A stretch of DNA of 64,000 nucleotides. Source: Perkinsus marinus ATCC 50983 (taxonomy: Eukaryota > Perkinsozoa > Perkinsida > Perkinsidae). This document shows, piece after piece, positions 1 to 12,766 of this stretch (position 1 is the first letter of the stretch; each line of letters opens with the position of its first letter). The translations under genes and the position numbers were made by a program. The stretch is from assembly GCF_000006405.1 (NCBI RefSeq), contig NW_003208496.1, forward strand, positions 9,231-73,230, in the 5' to 3' direction. The notes under the pieces were generated by a model. It saw only the letters and a list, made by a program, of their open reading frames with translations, made no database searches and was not told the DNA's origin.

Positions 1-638
1 TATTGTGGTAGTGAAATCCCAAGGTGCCAAGATTCTGTGACACCAGCACAGAACTCTTTTGAAAGAATCTGCATATCTCGGATGCACCCGATCGCGTCGA
101 AGTGGCATGATGAGTCCTCATAATCAATATTCTCCGGATTGTACTTGTCGTTTCGTTTTCCATCTCATAACGAGTTTGGTAGTACCGTATTTTTGCCCCT
201 CCTTCAACCACACATTGCCACTCGGACCTCCACGGCGCCAATAAGATATATTCCCACGACTATGTGATCACGGATTGAGATCGGACTGCGGATTCCATTA
301 GTGCACTCCATTAAGCAACTCTCGAACGAGACCTTGGACGCTTTTCAGGATGATGTTAACATCTTTCGACAGGGGAGCCAACTGATAGTCGCAACTTTTC
401 ACGTCAGTAAACACTGAACAACTGTCATTCAACTCAAGACTGTAACTTCCAATTCTGAGAATTGAATTCTGCCGAAACTCGTGCTCCGTTCGAGCATCAT
501 GCTGCCTCCACAACAATCTCGGATCAAATGATGCCCCCTATTGCTCGACAGCCCTCACTATCGAAAACCATGTATTATGCGAAGCTGAGCATCTGCAACG
601 TGTGTGGACCAGTCCGTACCTGCATTCAATGAATGAGA
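1..638. other. intergenic, no gene recognised
   Basis: I see no recognisable protein here. A 72-codon minus-strand open stretch at 298-516 (ending in a run like LVRELLNGVH) could be the last exon of something, but nothing supports it beyond being open. The left edge may cut off a neighbouring gene. Confidence 0.4.
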
Positions 639-2731
639 TTAATGGGGCGGACTAAAAGAACGTTTGGAGAGTGTACATGCAAGTATCGTCGTGTATGAAG
701 TAGCGATGATAGAGGCACCAACTGCAAAACCCATCCACATTCCATCGACACCATATCCTGCTTCAACCTATGAGGACAAGTAAAACGTGGTTACCTCAGA
801 AGTGAAGGAAATTTCGGGAAATCGAGAATGTGAGATTTTGCCTTGGGACTGTCTTACCGATAGTAGATATCCAAGAGGTAACATGATAATATAATAGCTG
901 ATAATGTTCACTGGGACAGCATATCGTTGTATACCTATAGTTTGCAGTCTTGCCGAAAAGGATGGCGTTATTGAGAGCCCACCTAAACCTTTGAATACTC
1001 CCTGCAGACAGCTCTGAGTGAAGTCGAAGGGTAGGATAATGCATAGTAGCGGCCGTACTAGATATAACTCATAGGCCGCTACCTGATGGATGTTGAAATA
1101 GCTGTAAGCTGTTGGGGTGCTCGAGAAGCCCACATCGGGTTCCTTCTCGGCGTAAAGCCGGACTATTGAGTCTCTGAAGGTACATAGGAGAAGTACAACG
1201 ACGATGATCATCGATCCACCAATCACGATGCCTGACTTGCAGTAACTGATAAGAGTAAGTACCGACTATTCTCATGTCACCCCCATGCATACAGTTTCGC
1301 CAGATGCAGATCACCAGCCCCAACCGCGCTCCCCACCTTAGCGCTGAGGCCAGTTTGGATGCCGTAGCTCAACATGAACATCTGTTATAAAGTTGTGTGA
1401 GCTCGATGAGGGACAGCTTACAATAACGAAGAGGTTGCAGATCGAAACATGTGCTGCCAATTGATTGGAGTCACGCAATAGACCGACGATCTGAAGGATA
1501 CATCTACATTTTCTCCGAGGCTTAAGAGACTAGGTACCAGAGTAGCAATCTCATATGCCCACCATTCTGAGCATAAGGTAATCATAGAAGGTATACCAAT
1601 CTTGAGGTATTCCCACCATCCATAGAACATACTCCAAGTGAATGTTGGTAGAGCATCTCGAGGTATAGCTGTGATAGAGGGATTCCACATAGCAAATATA
1701 ATATATCTACACCCAAGATGATAATATCATCATATCGACACTTTACTACTACTACTCACAGTATGCCGAGTAGCCAACATCCCGTGAATGTGAGAGTCAT
1801 TGCTACACCTGCACCAGCCAGACCTGATGATGGTGTAACCAATAGGTAACACCAGAGTACCTTCAACAGACATACCATCAATACGATGCTTTATAGCGTA
1901 CATGGAGTGCTGCTGTTATAGCATATATCCAAGTACATATATGAGGATGATGATAACATAATAAAAACCTCATAATACAGTCGTATTGTATAGCAGGCCA
2001 TATACCTATACTCGCACTATTAACCTGATAATGATATGACCATACAACGACAAGCAGTTTCACGGGACCTGAAACTTGATCACAGTGTAGCGTACTTACA
2101 TATTTCATGGCGTGGTTGGCAATGATAGGATCTTGGCCAAAAAGAGTTAGGAAGACTTCAGTGAATTGTAGCAGTCCAAATAAAAGCGTCTGAGGATAGA
2201 AACAATCCATACTCAGAAGAGGTAAGGTAATCCACCGATAAAGCAGCCGCAATCATCATGCCACGAGCCATACTGGTTGCTGCTAATCTGTGATGGCCCT
2301 GGCCTCGACCTGATATATATTCTCAATACATTGCGTTTTAGGGAAAGGAACCAACTCTGCGAAACTAAAGTCTCAATAGCTTGGTTCATGCCATACCCAC
2401 AGGATACACCACCAATGTTGAAGACCTGTCATGTGGGATTCTCACCATTCAGGTAAGGTTTGAGCTTGGCGGCTTACCAAAGTAGCTAGGCCGACTCCTG
2501 CTACCATATCTGCATCACCAACTCTACTTATGAAGTATACATTGATGGTTTGTGGTATGTAATTGAGCACCATGGAAACTACCTACGATAGGTGATACCT
2601 CGGTAGAGCAGCTAGTATGCTACTTGAGGTCCCCCGATACTCGCTAGAGACTTTATGCATGTCGCCAATCCCTGGGATTTGAGGCGATTAGGTGGGAGAA
2701 CCAATAGGGGCTGTGGTAATTCATAGTTCAT
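639..2731 (-). CDS. MATE-family multidrug/organic cation efflux transporter, copy 1
   Basis: This is a polytopic membrane protein of the MATE (multidrug and toxin extrusion) family, which exports organic cations in exchange for H+ or Na+. The gene is split by many small introns. The ATG is at 2731; the first exon ends in ...ASIGGPQ, followed by a 41-nt intron (2583-2623). Family blocks seen in order are VVSMVLNYIPQTINVYFISR with GDADMVAG (substrate-lobe TM1), GQDPIIANHAMKY, the IWPAIQYDCIMRFL loop, LAGAGVAMTLTFTG, FYGWWEYLKIGIPSM, MLSYGIQTGLSAKVGSAVGAG, QGVFKGLG, QRYAVPVNIISYYIIMLPLG and GYGVDGMWMGF near the C-terminus. The gene ends at a TAA at 639-641. It is the downstream member of a tandem pair with the gene at 3336-5420. 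The exon order matches the family and I found no frame-breaking lesion, but exact borders of the middle exons are not all fixed. Confidence 0.85.
1529..2033. repeat. near-identical tract shared with the second MATE gene (gene-conversion tract, copy 1)
   Basis: This stretch aligns without indels to 4266-4770, at a constant offset of 2737 bp. By eye there are only about ten mismatches, although it spans several exons and introns. Sequence on either side, though homologous in protein, is clearly diverged. That pattern indicates recent gene conversion or unequal exchange. Confidence 0.85.
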
Positions 2732-2784
2732 AATGAGTGTGGCAGATGAGAGAAACTAATGGTATCATATATAGGGATTATGGC

Positions 2785-3211
2785 TTATATAGGAGCTACA
2801 AACCTGCCAAGCCCTGGTGACGAACAAGACGCCATTAATCTCCCAAAGGAAGCCCTTACATCATTAACATGAGTGAGAATGGAAAGCAATACGGGAGCAG
2901 CGGAGAGGATCAGATCTTCATCATCTAGGGTATTTGAGAGAACGCTATGTGCACTTGGGCGTCGGAGCGACGCGTGTGAGGGTATAAGTGCGAGTCGTGA
3001 AGGACATGCACTTGATACTGCTGTTGCGTTTGTCTTTGGGATCAACCACTGAGCCAAGCTCCGCAAATTTCTCAGGACACGGCATTGTGTTGCTGATAAG
3101 GATTTGAACGCGACGTAGAAAGGCAGAAGAAACATGTGGGAGATAAGTCATACATTCATAGTGCTTCTTATGGGATAAACGGTAACAGCAGCAGGCAAGC
3201 ATTATAACCAC
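2785..3211 (-). other. spacer between the MATE genes with an unassigned open frame
   Basis: The spacer between the two MATE genes holds a minus-strand open frame of about 116 codons (2785-3135). It contains a Ser/Leu-rich stretch but matches no family I know. A second overlapping frame (2945-3211) is equally unrecognised. I do not call a gene here. Confidence 0.2.
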
Positions 3212-3335
3212 TCCACAGTAGGATCATGGCAGCGAGCGGTACACACCTTAAATACAGTATGCCGTATAGAGTTGGAATAGCTAATGAAGCATATCCCAAC
3301 ATGTTTGGGTGGCAAACAAGAAGGAGAAGGAGCAA

Positions 3336-5420
3336 TCACAAAGCTCTCTTAATTCTAACGTGAGCCGCATCCATGTGCTTCGACCAGTCAGTACCTACTA
3401 CTAAAAATAATGAGGAGGAGCTCAGTGGAATTACCCTCAACCTACTTCTGAGTATTATAGAATATGATGATGCTACACCAGCAACGCTGACAATGAACGC
3501 CATCCACATCCCATATACACCGAGCTCGAAATGTATCTGTGGGAGGTTACCAATAGAAGAGGAGTGAAGTCCTCCTACACAGAGGAGGTAACCCAATGGC
3601 AACATGCAGAGATAATACGAACAGAGGTTTACTACTGCCGCATACCGCTGGATACCTGATAATAGGCGACGATATCCATGAATCATAGAGAGTGATAGTA
3701 ATGGCTACTACTCACCTAGGCCCTTGAAGACTCCTTGCATGCAAGCCTGGGCAAAATCAAAAACCTCTTGTATGCCAAGATAGGGGAAGATCAGAACTGT
3801 GAGGTATCCTGATACCTGACGTACACTTATTGCTACCATCGATGACGACGATGGTTATCACCTCTGGCTCGCGGGCCGCATAGAAACTCGCGATGGTGCT
3901 CCGGAAGGTGATGAGGGTGAGCTCAATAACGACAAGCATACATCCTCCCATAAGGGTTGCACACTTGCAATACCTGAGATAATACCGATTCATCATCGAC
4001 CATACTGAAAAGCTGACATCCTCGCCAGATACAAGTTGCCAGAGCCCACCGCTGCACCAATCTTGGCACTGAGGCCTGCCTGTAGACCATAGCTGACCAT
4101 GAACATCTATAAAGAGGCACAATAACACAGCATTCGAAGACGCCTCGGTACACTGTACTACCAGCACTGACACGTTACATACAGATACATGGGCAGCGAG
4201 CTGAGCTGAGTCCTGGAGGAGGCCGACTATCTGCCAAGTAAGTGAATGACGGTAGCAGTAGTGGGACTAGGTACCAGTGTAGCTATCTCATATGCCCACC
4301 ATTCGGAGCATAAGGTAATCATAGAAGGTATACCAATCTTGAGGTATTCCCACCATCCATAGAACATACTCCGAGTGAATGTTGGTAGAGCATCTCGAGG
4401 TATAGCTGTGATAGAGGGATTCCACATAGCAAATATAATATATCTACACACATTATGATAATATCATCATATTGACACTTTACTACTACTACTCACAGTA
4501 TGCCGAGTAGCCAACATCCCGTGAATGTGAGAGTCATTGCTACACCTGCACCAGCCAGACCTGATGATGGTGTAACCAATAGGTAACACCAGAGTACCTT
4601 CAACAGACATACCATCAATACGATGCTTTATAGCGTACATGGAGTGCTGCTGTTATAGCATATATCCAAGTACATATATGAGGATGATGATAACATAATA
4701 AAAACCTCATAATGCAGTCGTATTGTATAGCCGGCCATATACCTATACTCGCACTATTAACCTGATAATGAGTTCTAGAAGGGCTAGTGAGGGGAGCACT
4801 GACATAATCCATAGCATGTCTAGCCACCACAGGATCCTGGCCAAGGAATTTGAGGACGATCTCAGTGAATTGTAGGACGATGAATAGGATTGTCTGATAG
4901 CAGAGGTGGCATTATCATAGAGGTATTGATATACTGATAAGAGCAGGCCTATACACATCCCTTTGGCCATGTGTATCGAAGCCAACCGATGCCCACTGTT
5001 CCCACGACCTGGAGTATGAATAACATCTGCAGGAGCAAGAAGGTTTACTCACTCTGCGATACTAGAGTTTCTATTGCCTGGTTTATGCCATACCCACAGG
5101 ACACTCCCCCTATGTTGAAGACCTGCATGATATCGTGCATGCTATAGCGATATACTACGAGAAGGCTCACTAGGTTAGCAAGACCAACTGCTGCTAACAT
5201 GTCAGCGTCGCCCAATCTACTGATGAATAAAACGTTGATGGTCTGTGGTAGGTAATTCAATACCATTGATACTACCTGACAACATGCAGTTGTCCGCTAT
5301 ATGTGAATTGATGCCTACCTGCGGTGCTGCTATGATTGCCAGGTTGTAGATACATGTTCTCAGCTTCACTTCCTCCTCCCTTTCGGCGATGGGGAGAAGG
5401 CTTTCTGATGTGCCATTCAT
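3336..5420 (-). CDS. MATE-family multidrug/organic cation efflux transporter, copy 2
   Basis: This is a paralogue of the gene at 639-2731, with the same exon order. The ATG at 5420 begins an N-terminal exon containing LLPIAEREEEVKLRT and ending NLAIIAAPQ. A 43-nt intron follows (5276-5318), then VVSMVLNYLPQTINVLFISR and LGDADMLAAVGLANL. Further blocks are VFNIGGVSCGYGINQAIETL, FYGWWEYLKIGIPSM, RYAAVVNLCSYYLCMLPLGY and LGVYGMWMAFIVSV. Both copies read the same way with no promoter-sized change between them beyond a roughly 600 bp spacer. MATE proteins have 12 membrane helices and act at the plasma or vacuolar membrane. The final stop at 3336-3338 assumes that the last exon reads through; an earlier splice is possible. 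Confidence 0.85.
4266..4770. repeat. near-identical tract shared with the first MATE gene (gene-conversion tract, copy 2)
   Basis: This is the partner of 1529-2033. The differences I can see are isolated substitutions, for example the pair near 4302 and the short run near 4450. Intronic bases are conserved as well as exonic ones, so selection on the protein does not explain the identity. Confidence 0.85.
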
Positions 5421-5585
5421 TGACGATCCCGATGTGGTAAGAAATAGTTCGACGATGAGTCGAAGGGATGGTATGGAGATATGCACCAATGCTCTCGATA
5501 TTCCCTAATTTATCACACAACGAGGAGGCCGAGGAAACTGTGAACCAAAAGTGAGGGAACTCGAAAGGTGCAATGGTTGCGCAAA

Positions 5586-6665
5586 TCATACATGGAGAGT
5601 ATACAAGTATCTTTCCTGAGTGGTAGGGTCTATGTCTAGCCATACCAATCCTTCTCGCAATAATGATGATGATGCAATGTTAGTACGCTCAGGTGTCCAG
5701 TCTAGCTGCCTCGCTAACCTGTAATATGATATGCATCCGATATCGCAAGGTAGCATTACTCGCTGACGGATACGTGCCCTCCTCGGGAGACTATCAAGCT
5801 GATAGCTGCAGTCTGATCAGCATTGAAGGCATCTGGGACGGAGCTGATGAAGGTCCTACATGATGATGATGACACATATGAGAGTAAGCATGACGGTAAT
5901 GCTTCCTACTACTTCCCTCTCTCTCCCCATACTATGCTCACACCTCCGGCACCTAGTACTGACAGTTCTGATATCGCCTTAGTCACATCTTCCCTAACAG
6001 GAACATCACTAGTTCATGAACCTTTTACTACTATTATCACCTGGAGATGGTATCGGACTTAGCAGCACGAACCTTCCTGAGCATTGCTAAACAGTCATCC
6101 ATGTCCAATAGCCCACCATTATCCTCACGCGTTGTCAGACAGAGGGTTAGTATCTACCAGTGTCACACCTTCGGAGTGCATAGCGGCGATGTGCATCTCT
6201 ACCTGCACACCTAGTTCGGCATAGAAGCGCCCGAGCCCGAGCATTGATCCAAACACTGACTTCGTGGCTAACACCAGTGTCGATGGATAATGATACCGAT
6301 AGACCTTCCTTACACTGCAGAGGGTCTACACCCACTGATTGGCACATACCCAGGAACTGTGAACGGAAGATGGGATCCTTCTCTATCTTGGACCGATATT
6401 TCGTGGCGAATTCCTAACACGACAACGGTAACGCGCTGCTGCTGGTGCTTCTCTAGAGCGATGGTCGCTACCTGCAGCCTTGCCTTGAATGTATCACATT
6501 GTCCCTTAACTGTCTCTAGCCTAACTGTTTCTAAAGACTCACCGATACTCTCCATCTTTCTCTGATGATCATGAGGTTAGTTATCTATGATGCTCTACAT
6601 AGTAGTACTACATTCTCCTGCCTTCGACGGGCTACTCCAGCTGCGCCCAAGCCACCACGACGCAT
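5586..6665 (-). CDS. SNF8: SNF8/VPS22, ESCRT-II subunit
   Basis: SNF8 (VPS22) is the core subunit of ESCRT-II, which sorts ubiquitinated membrane proteins into multivesicular bodies. The ATG at 6665 starts MRRGGLGAAGVARRRQEN, close to the family's Arg/Gly N-terminus. After splicing come a coiled segment (CDTFKARL), then EFATKYRSKIEKDPIFRSQF, MCQSVGVDPL, GSMLGLGRFYAELGVQ and NGGLLDMDDCL. The winged-helix parts follow: VTKAISELSVLGAG, ISSVPDAFNADQTAA, GGHVSVSE, LDWTPERTNIA and LLREGLVWLDID. The protein ends YLYTLHV with TGA at 5586-5588. Introns are 34-58 nt; the one after DPLQ begins GTAAGG and ends TTAG, and only that cut restores the conserved DPL...FGSMLG run. The gene lies just upstream of MATE copy 2 on the same strand and is divergent from NAPRT. 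Confidence 0.88.
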
Positions 6666-6669
6666 TACG

Positions 6670-7641
6670 AATACCCAATAAAAACTAAGGCTTGGTTCGT
6701 GTAGTGTATGGTCGACCTTATGCAAGACAGGTCTAATCTAAGATACTGCTGCTTCATCAAATCCATGGTGCTACTATCGATGGAAGTATTGACCAACTTA
6801 CTACTCACACAACAGGACGTCTATCGCAAACACGCATATCAGTACTACCGGGAGCAACCATTATCACTGTAAGCCTAGTTGTGTACTACCTACCAAAAAC
6901 ACTACCTTTGGTAGGTCCTGGAAAGGGCCTTCATCACTACTATTGGACCTCTTCATTATGCATCGCTTAGTCCACGATACATGATGAAAGCCCGTAGTAA
7001 AGCACTGTGATCGTCGTCGTCGTCAGTAAGGACGCAACTTGTCTATCATCACTAAGATTCAGCAACCGTGAATCGATGAAGAATTTATCATCACTCGACA
7101 GAATAGTGCAACAGGCTCAGAGGCTTCTTACGTTTGTGAGATTGGGATTCTAACTTTCAAATTCACTAATCTTAACGGATTAGTCAAGAAGGCCCATACG
7201 TCAGTCGTGAAGTCCAAAACAGCTATGGGCGAGCGCGATTTTTCGTGGCGCAGTGACACAATTATGATGGTATAGCGCAAGATTCATGTCGAAGATGATC
7301 TGTGGCAACAGGCATCCTGTTCCAGAGTTGAAGTGGGTCACCAGGAATAGGAGGATATGCTCGTGTTAGGAGGCTGCGGTGGTATTCCCTACATCAATGC
7401 TTCCTACTCCTATTACTCCTGCTAGTGGTCATCATCAGCACCACCATAGTGTGGACTTGAGTAATCAGAAGGATCTATCTAAACTACGCAGTAGCTCGTG
7501 CATTGCTAGAGGATATCAAGAAGATGAGGACGAATTAGGTAGTAGTAGCAGCATCGTCGAAAGAGTTATCCTCATTACTATAAGCCAGGCTCGCCTGGGT
7601 TGGCATGGGTCCGTCATGGGGGCAAGAGGTGTGATCCAAAT
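6670..7641. other. divergent spacer between SNF8 and NAPRT
   Basis: About 970 bp separate the two divergent starts and presumably hold both promoters. A plus-strand open frame at 7379-7669 runs into the NAPRT start in another frame. It is His/Ser-rich and unrecognised, so I do not call it. No TATA-like or other motif stands out. Confidence 0.4.
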
Positions 7642-10079
7642 ATGGGCACACCCCATTCGGACGTTATAGAGTCCACATTAACAGACCTATATCAAATTAC
7701 TATGGCATATGCTTATTGGTAGTAGCGATGTACCACAAGGTGATGAGCTACTACTGCTATTTAGGCAAGCAGCTAAGACCGAAGACCATGCAGTCTTTGA
7801 CGTCTACTTCCGCAAGTGCCCCTTCAACGGCGAGTTCGTAGTCTGTGCTGGTAGGGACATATAACGACTGCACTAGTACTAGTATGGCTACACCCCTTTG
7901 GTAGGTATAGACGAGGTTGTGAGGTTTGTCAATACGTTCTGTTTCACTCCAATGAATATAGAGTATTTGAAGGTGAGTACTACTATTGCTACCCTCTGTT
8001 AGTATCTACATCGGGCAGACCCAACTTCCTACTGCATCCGATGAGTTCTTCCAATACCTCCTCACACTAGATGCTAAGGACGTTACCATACATGCTGTCA
8101 GAGAAGGCGACGTAAGGCGTGTATGCCGTCTTGCTCCTACATACCACACCTTTAGTTTGTATTCCCGCGGGAGCCGGTCCTACGTGTTGCTGGCCCACTC
8201 ATTGTATGCCAGCTGCTGGAGACAGGCATACTCACTCTCCTCAACTTCCCCTGTCTTGTGAGTAGTATCGGCCTCCCCTTCCCTCTAATGAACTCTCCTT
8301 ACTATAGATAGCCACACAGGCAGCGAGGTTACGTATAGCTGCTGGCGACTCGGCTAGGCTCATGGAGTTCGGTTGTCGTCGAGCCCAGGGTCCAGATGGA
8401 GCTCTCTCGGCCAGTCGCTACGCCTACATTGGAGGCTTTGATGGTAGTAGTACACCCCTTATCTATCCTAGTCCTACCATGCATCAGCCACATCCAACGT
8501 TAAAGCTGGTCATGCATTCGACATACCCCTGGGTGGTACACATGCTCATGCCTTCGTGACTAGCTTCCATGGACTTGAGGATCTTGATCATCCCTGCAGG
8601 CCACCAGACACGAGTAATTATAACCCCAACCCGAGGTATAAGTCTTGACTATCCTTATTAGATGATCCTCTTTCTGCTCGTGTAAGAAGCAAAGAATTTG
8701 AGCAGGCCTGCGTACGAGCCAGGATAGACCTCTGCATTGCCTTAGATTTGAGGGTACTAGCTTATGTCGTTCATGTTCTTGAACCCTTCGCACAGGTCGA
8801 GATGTGTAATGATGGCGAACTAGTGGCGTTTATACGCTACGCCCAGGCCTTCCCATCGGCCTTCCTTGCACTAGTTGATACCTTCGAGACTTTATCTTCT
8901 GGCATCCCCAACTTCATCAGTGTTGCCCTTGGTCTATGGAGGATCGCCTCTTCCAAGGCCATAGGGATACGTCTAGACAGTGGCGATTTGGCGTAGGTCC
9001 TCCTCCTCCTCCTCTCCTAAGCCCTCAGTCCTGCTCTATTCTGCATTCATCTCAGGTATCTCAGTATCAAGACTCGAGAGCTCTTCCTTCGTGCTGGTGA
9101 TGCTTTCGAATCTGAGGGATTCTCCTTCATAAAAACCAGTGAGTGTTGGTATGTCAATTCATTGCTATCAATTGTGGTTTTCTTGTAGCTACTATAGTAG
9201 TATCCAATGATATTAACGAGGATGTGATGATATCCCTCAAGGAACAGAAGCATTGTATCGATTCATTCGGCATTGGTGAGAGAATTCTACTGCTTATCCA
9301 TTGGACGTGTAATAGCAGGCACCAATCTGGTGACTTGCCAAGCTCAACCAGCACTGGGGATGGTGTGGGTCTGTATGTCTGCTACTTCACTTGAGCTCAT
9401 TCTTGGTAGATACAAACTAGTTGAGTTGAATGATCAGCCTAAGATGAAGTTATCTCAAGACATAGCCAAACAGGGAATCCCATCGCGGAAGGCGCTATTC
9501 CGTCTGTACTACTATTATCGAATGCAACACTGTGTTATGACCTTTTGTTGTGGTAGTTACGGTATGGATGGTATCCCTATACTAGACTTGATGCAAGGGG
9601 TTGATGAGCCGGAGCCGAAGCCCCATGAGAGGGTATTCTGTCGCCACTTGTTCGACGAGCAAAAGAGGTAGTATATTCGACACTTGCTATCACGATCATC
9701 ATTCACTCCTCACAGATGCTATGTGAGACCTGAACGAGTTAAGAATATGCTCGTTTGTATTTGGGATCATGGTATTGATAGACTTCTATCACCCGCACCA
9801 TTTCGATGCTGTAGGTAAAGCCAGTCACCTGTCATTATCCCCTAAGACAGCAGGAGGGGACCGTCCGGACATCCATAGTGCCAGGGAACAGTTCGATAAG
9901 GTCAGGCGGTCCTTTAGACAGGATCATCTTAGGCCCGTTAACCCCACACCGTAAGTTCACACACTTCATCTTCATGTTGTATTGCGACGATAAGGTACAA
10001 AGTGAGCACCTCTGGGGAGTTCTTTGATTTCTATCGACAATTCTGGCAGGAGACGGTACCAGTCAGAGAGTTCAGTTAA
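7642..10079 (+). CDS. NAPRT: nicotinate phosphoribosyltransferase
   Basis: The enzyme joins nicotinic acid to PRPP to make nicotinate mononucleotide, the first step of the Preiss-Handler NAD salvage route. ATG at 7642 gives [20 protein letters not shown]. The tiny introns can be placed by homology: 7719-7764 (46 nt), 7851-7904 (54 nt), one after IEYLK, and so on, about 14 in all. Landmarks in order are [48 protein letters not shown], the catalytic-site block [14 protein letters not shown] with [57 protein letters not shown] (phosphoribosyl binding), [36 protein letters not shown] and NPTPYKVS. The protein ends VPVREFS with TAA at 10077-10079. All main family blocks are present and I see no disabling change. 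Confidence 0.92.
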
Positions 10080-10972
10080 TTTTTATTAGATCATAGTTCT
10101 ATTGATTAGACACAAACAATGCTGACGGTCGAGTTCGAGTCAGCAGGTTGTTCATGCATGACCTCAACACGCAGTAATCAAAGTCCAACGCGATGATACG
10201 GCTTAGTTGGACTAGCATCGATGCATATCAACTCACGAGGGATCAGGGCGAGGCAACTGCTTAGAGTGACCATCTATTCCCGGTATAACCCACTTCCACA
10301 ATTACAGGAGCTCTCCAAGACACTGTGCGATGATTATTGTATCGAGATCGATGCACTTCCCGTTCTACCTCGTGTGAACTCTCCAATGTGGGATCGTTGT
10401 ATGATAAACTTGTACCCCTGTGCTACGATAAGGAAAACCCTCCAAATTTCGTGGCAAACTTGATTGCACTATGGTCACTGCTAAGCTCTATACTCGAAGA
10501 AATCACAGAAACCTAACGCCTGCCTCTCTCACGAATGTACGTGTTCACTGACTACCCAGAATAGCCAGCCATGAGCATTCCCACGTATTAAGCAGCATAT
10601 AGAGAAAACCCAATACCACCAGAGGTGCCTACTGCGAAACACTGATCATGTGAGGACTCAAAAAAAACCTCCTAGCTGTACTTTCAGCATGTGAACAGCA
10701 TCAGTGAGCTATCACAAGCCAAGTGTGCTATGTAGAAGCTTGTCCTCGGTAACGCCCAAGATCTTGGCCGCCGCTGATATGCCCTGTAAGAAAGCAGTCT
10801 CTAGGCACACTACGTTGAGAATGCACGATGGGGTGACTATTTATAACATACTCAAATTTAAGAAACCTATGTTCTTAATTCTGAGCGAATGCATTTCAAC
10901 ACGACGGAAACGGCACCGGAAAAAGCGATCCTAAAAACTAGCGTTTCATAGGCTTCAGAGAACTCGCAAGAA
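10080..10972. other. spacer, no gene recognised
   Basis: This is the convergent spacer between NAPRT (plus) and the FAD oxidoreductase (minus). A plus-strand open frame at 10221-10463 and another at 10704-10934 match nothing I know and lack flanking splice logic. I see no repeat. Confidence 0.4.
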
Positions 10973-12766
10973 TCATACCGATAGCATAGCATTCTCCAAG
11001 AGAGGTATCTTCCTATTGCCAGCATAACTATAGCTGCCAGCTAGATATGTTCTATGTCGCCCGTTGGACTTAACCAAGGTAGATACTATGTTGAAGTAGT
11101 CTGTTGTAAGAACAGGACGAGTGAAGTAGGACGCCTTGCGAAGGAGCTCTTTAGGCTCTGGTGACACCAATCCAAGTGGTGCCCACGTCTGGATTACCTT
11201 GAAACCAGGTATCACTGCCACCATCTACTACTCACACTGCAGCACTACTACTATTACCACATCCTTCCCGTTGCTTTCTGTCTCACTCTTCAGTTCAGCG
11301 TCGCATGAGGGTAGATACACTGATACATCTAAGGAAGTGGTGGTTCCTACTGCTGCTGCCCATTCCCCACGTTCGCCCGGGTACTACATGCGTTGATCGG
11401 CTTGGTAGTGACTAACGGTTTCCAATTGGCAGCAGCAGAGGAATCGATGAAGAGATTAAGTCCAGAACGCCATGAAGTGTTGGTCACCTCGGGGAGCATG
11501 CGGAGGTCTCTGTGCATCCAGACCACACTACGCTCGTGCTTCAACCGCTTCAACAGAGCGGCCCTCTCAGCATCGATACTCTCAAGTAGCCTAGCGGCAG
11601 TGGGCGCTTCTGTGGCCACCACCACATAATCATAAACACTCAATAGAGCTTCCAGGTTGTCCACTTCGGTCGCTAACTTGACCGTAATCTTAGAATCCTC
11701 TACCAGCTTTTCCGCAAGAGTTCTAATCCCATTGCCAGCAAATCGTCTTATGCAGTTATCATCGCCCAAGTCACCCCATTTCCTCCAGAAATCCCTGGCA
11801 TCACCCCAGTGGGCCCTCAAGAACTCCACTGCAACATCTGCAGGGCAAAGGGCAGCACTCTGCACGCTGAGGCTGCAGAAAATAGCCAGCCACGGAAGGA
11901 AAACACAGAAGATGAACTCATCGGAGTAGGCTCGGGATGCCATCCAATCGGCTATTGTTATATCCCGTAAATGCGTAGTAGCATTGGATGAGGGGATAGT
12001 GATAGTAAAATGGATGATATTGAAAATAGTGGATATTGTGAACAGTAGGCTCTTGAGAGAAGAGACTATCGGTACCTTCAATTTGATTGAAAAAAGCGAA
12101 CCTGAGTACAAGAAGGCGTTGTGGCAGTTCAAGATTGGATACTACCGAGAGATAGGATCCAGTTACGGAATTCAAAAAAGGGTCTTCGTTGAGAGCCTTC
12201 GACTTTAGTGCACGATATTGACCAATCTGACTTCACGAAACTAATGCCCAGTACATAGCAGAGCCTAGTGAGCGTAGGGTAGTACGCCCCGCTGGTCGCT
12301 CTGTAGGGTACATCTATTGTCAGTGTAGGAGAGTACCTGAGCGCAATGTTGATAATGAAGACTGCTGTACTACTACTACTCCAACGACTGACTATATAGT
12401 CCTAGTTTGTCAGCACGCTCATATACGGTAACCTCCTCTATGGTGCTACCGACACCACTGCAGAGGGCCCAGGCAGTAGTGAGACCTAATATCGATATGA
12501 ACCCTTCCAATCCGAATGATCGACGAAGTGAACCCCAAAGGCGGCACGATAGCACTGACAGTATCACGGAAGGTGGTAATCCCCGACCTCAGCGATAATG
12601 TCCAATACGTGGTGCACTAACGGTAACTACTACCTGCCAGCCCCGATCCAATGACGGCAACTCTCTTTCCTGCTAGTGGAGTAGCAGTAGAGACCTCAGT
12701 GTCAGACGACGCAGCAGTGAGAGGGGAGTAGCGCTGTCCTACTGGGTGATGATGATCGGTGGGCAT
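10973..12766 (-). CDS. FAD-dependent amine oxidase/desaturase-like oxidoreductase
   Basis: This is a predicted flavoprotein of the NAD(P)/FAD-binding amine-oxidase fold, closest in pattern to the COG2907-type proteins. ATG at 12766 starts MPTDHHHPVGQRYSPL; a short leader is followed by the dinucleotide-binding loop GKRVAVIGSGLAG. A roughly 147-nt intron interrupts it before GLTTAWAL and the end of the beta-alpha-beta fold, EVTVYERADKLG, whose acidic residue would contact the FAD ribose. Next come DVPYRATSGAYYPTLTRLCY and LGISFVKSDWS, a central helical part with CPADVAVEFLRAHWGDAR, GNGIRTLAEKL, YDYVVVATEAPTAARLLE and WMHRDLRMLPE. The C-terminus has RPVLTTDYFN and YLAGSYSYAGN, then IPLLENAMLSV and TGA at 10973-10975. 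The substrate is unknown. A C-terminal micro-intron with a slightly different end is possible. Confidence 0.8.
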
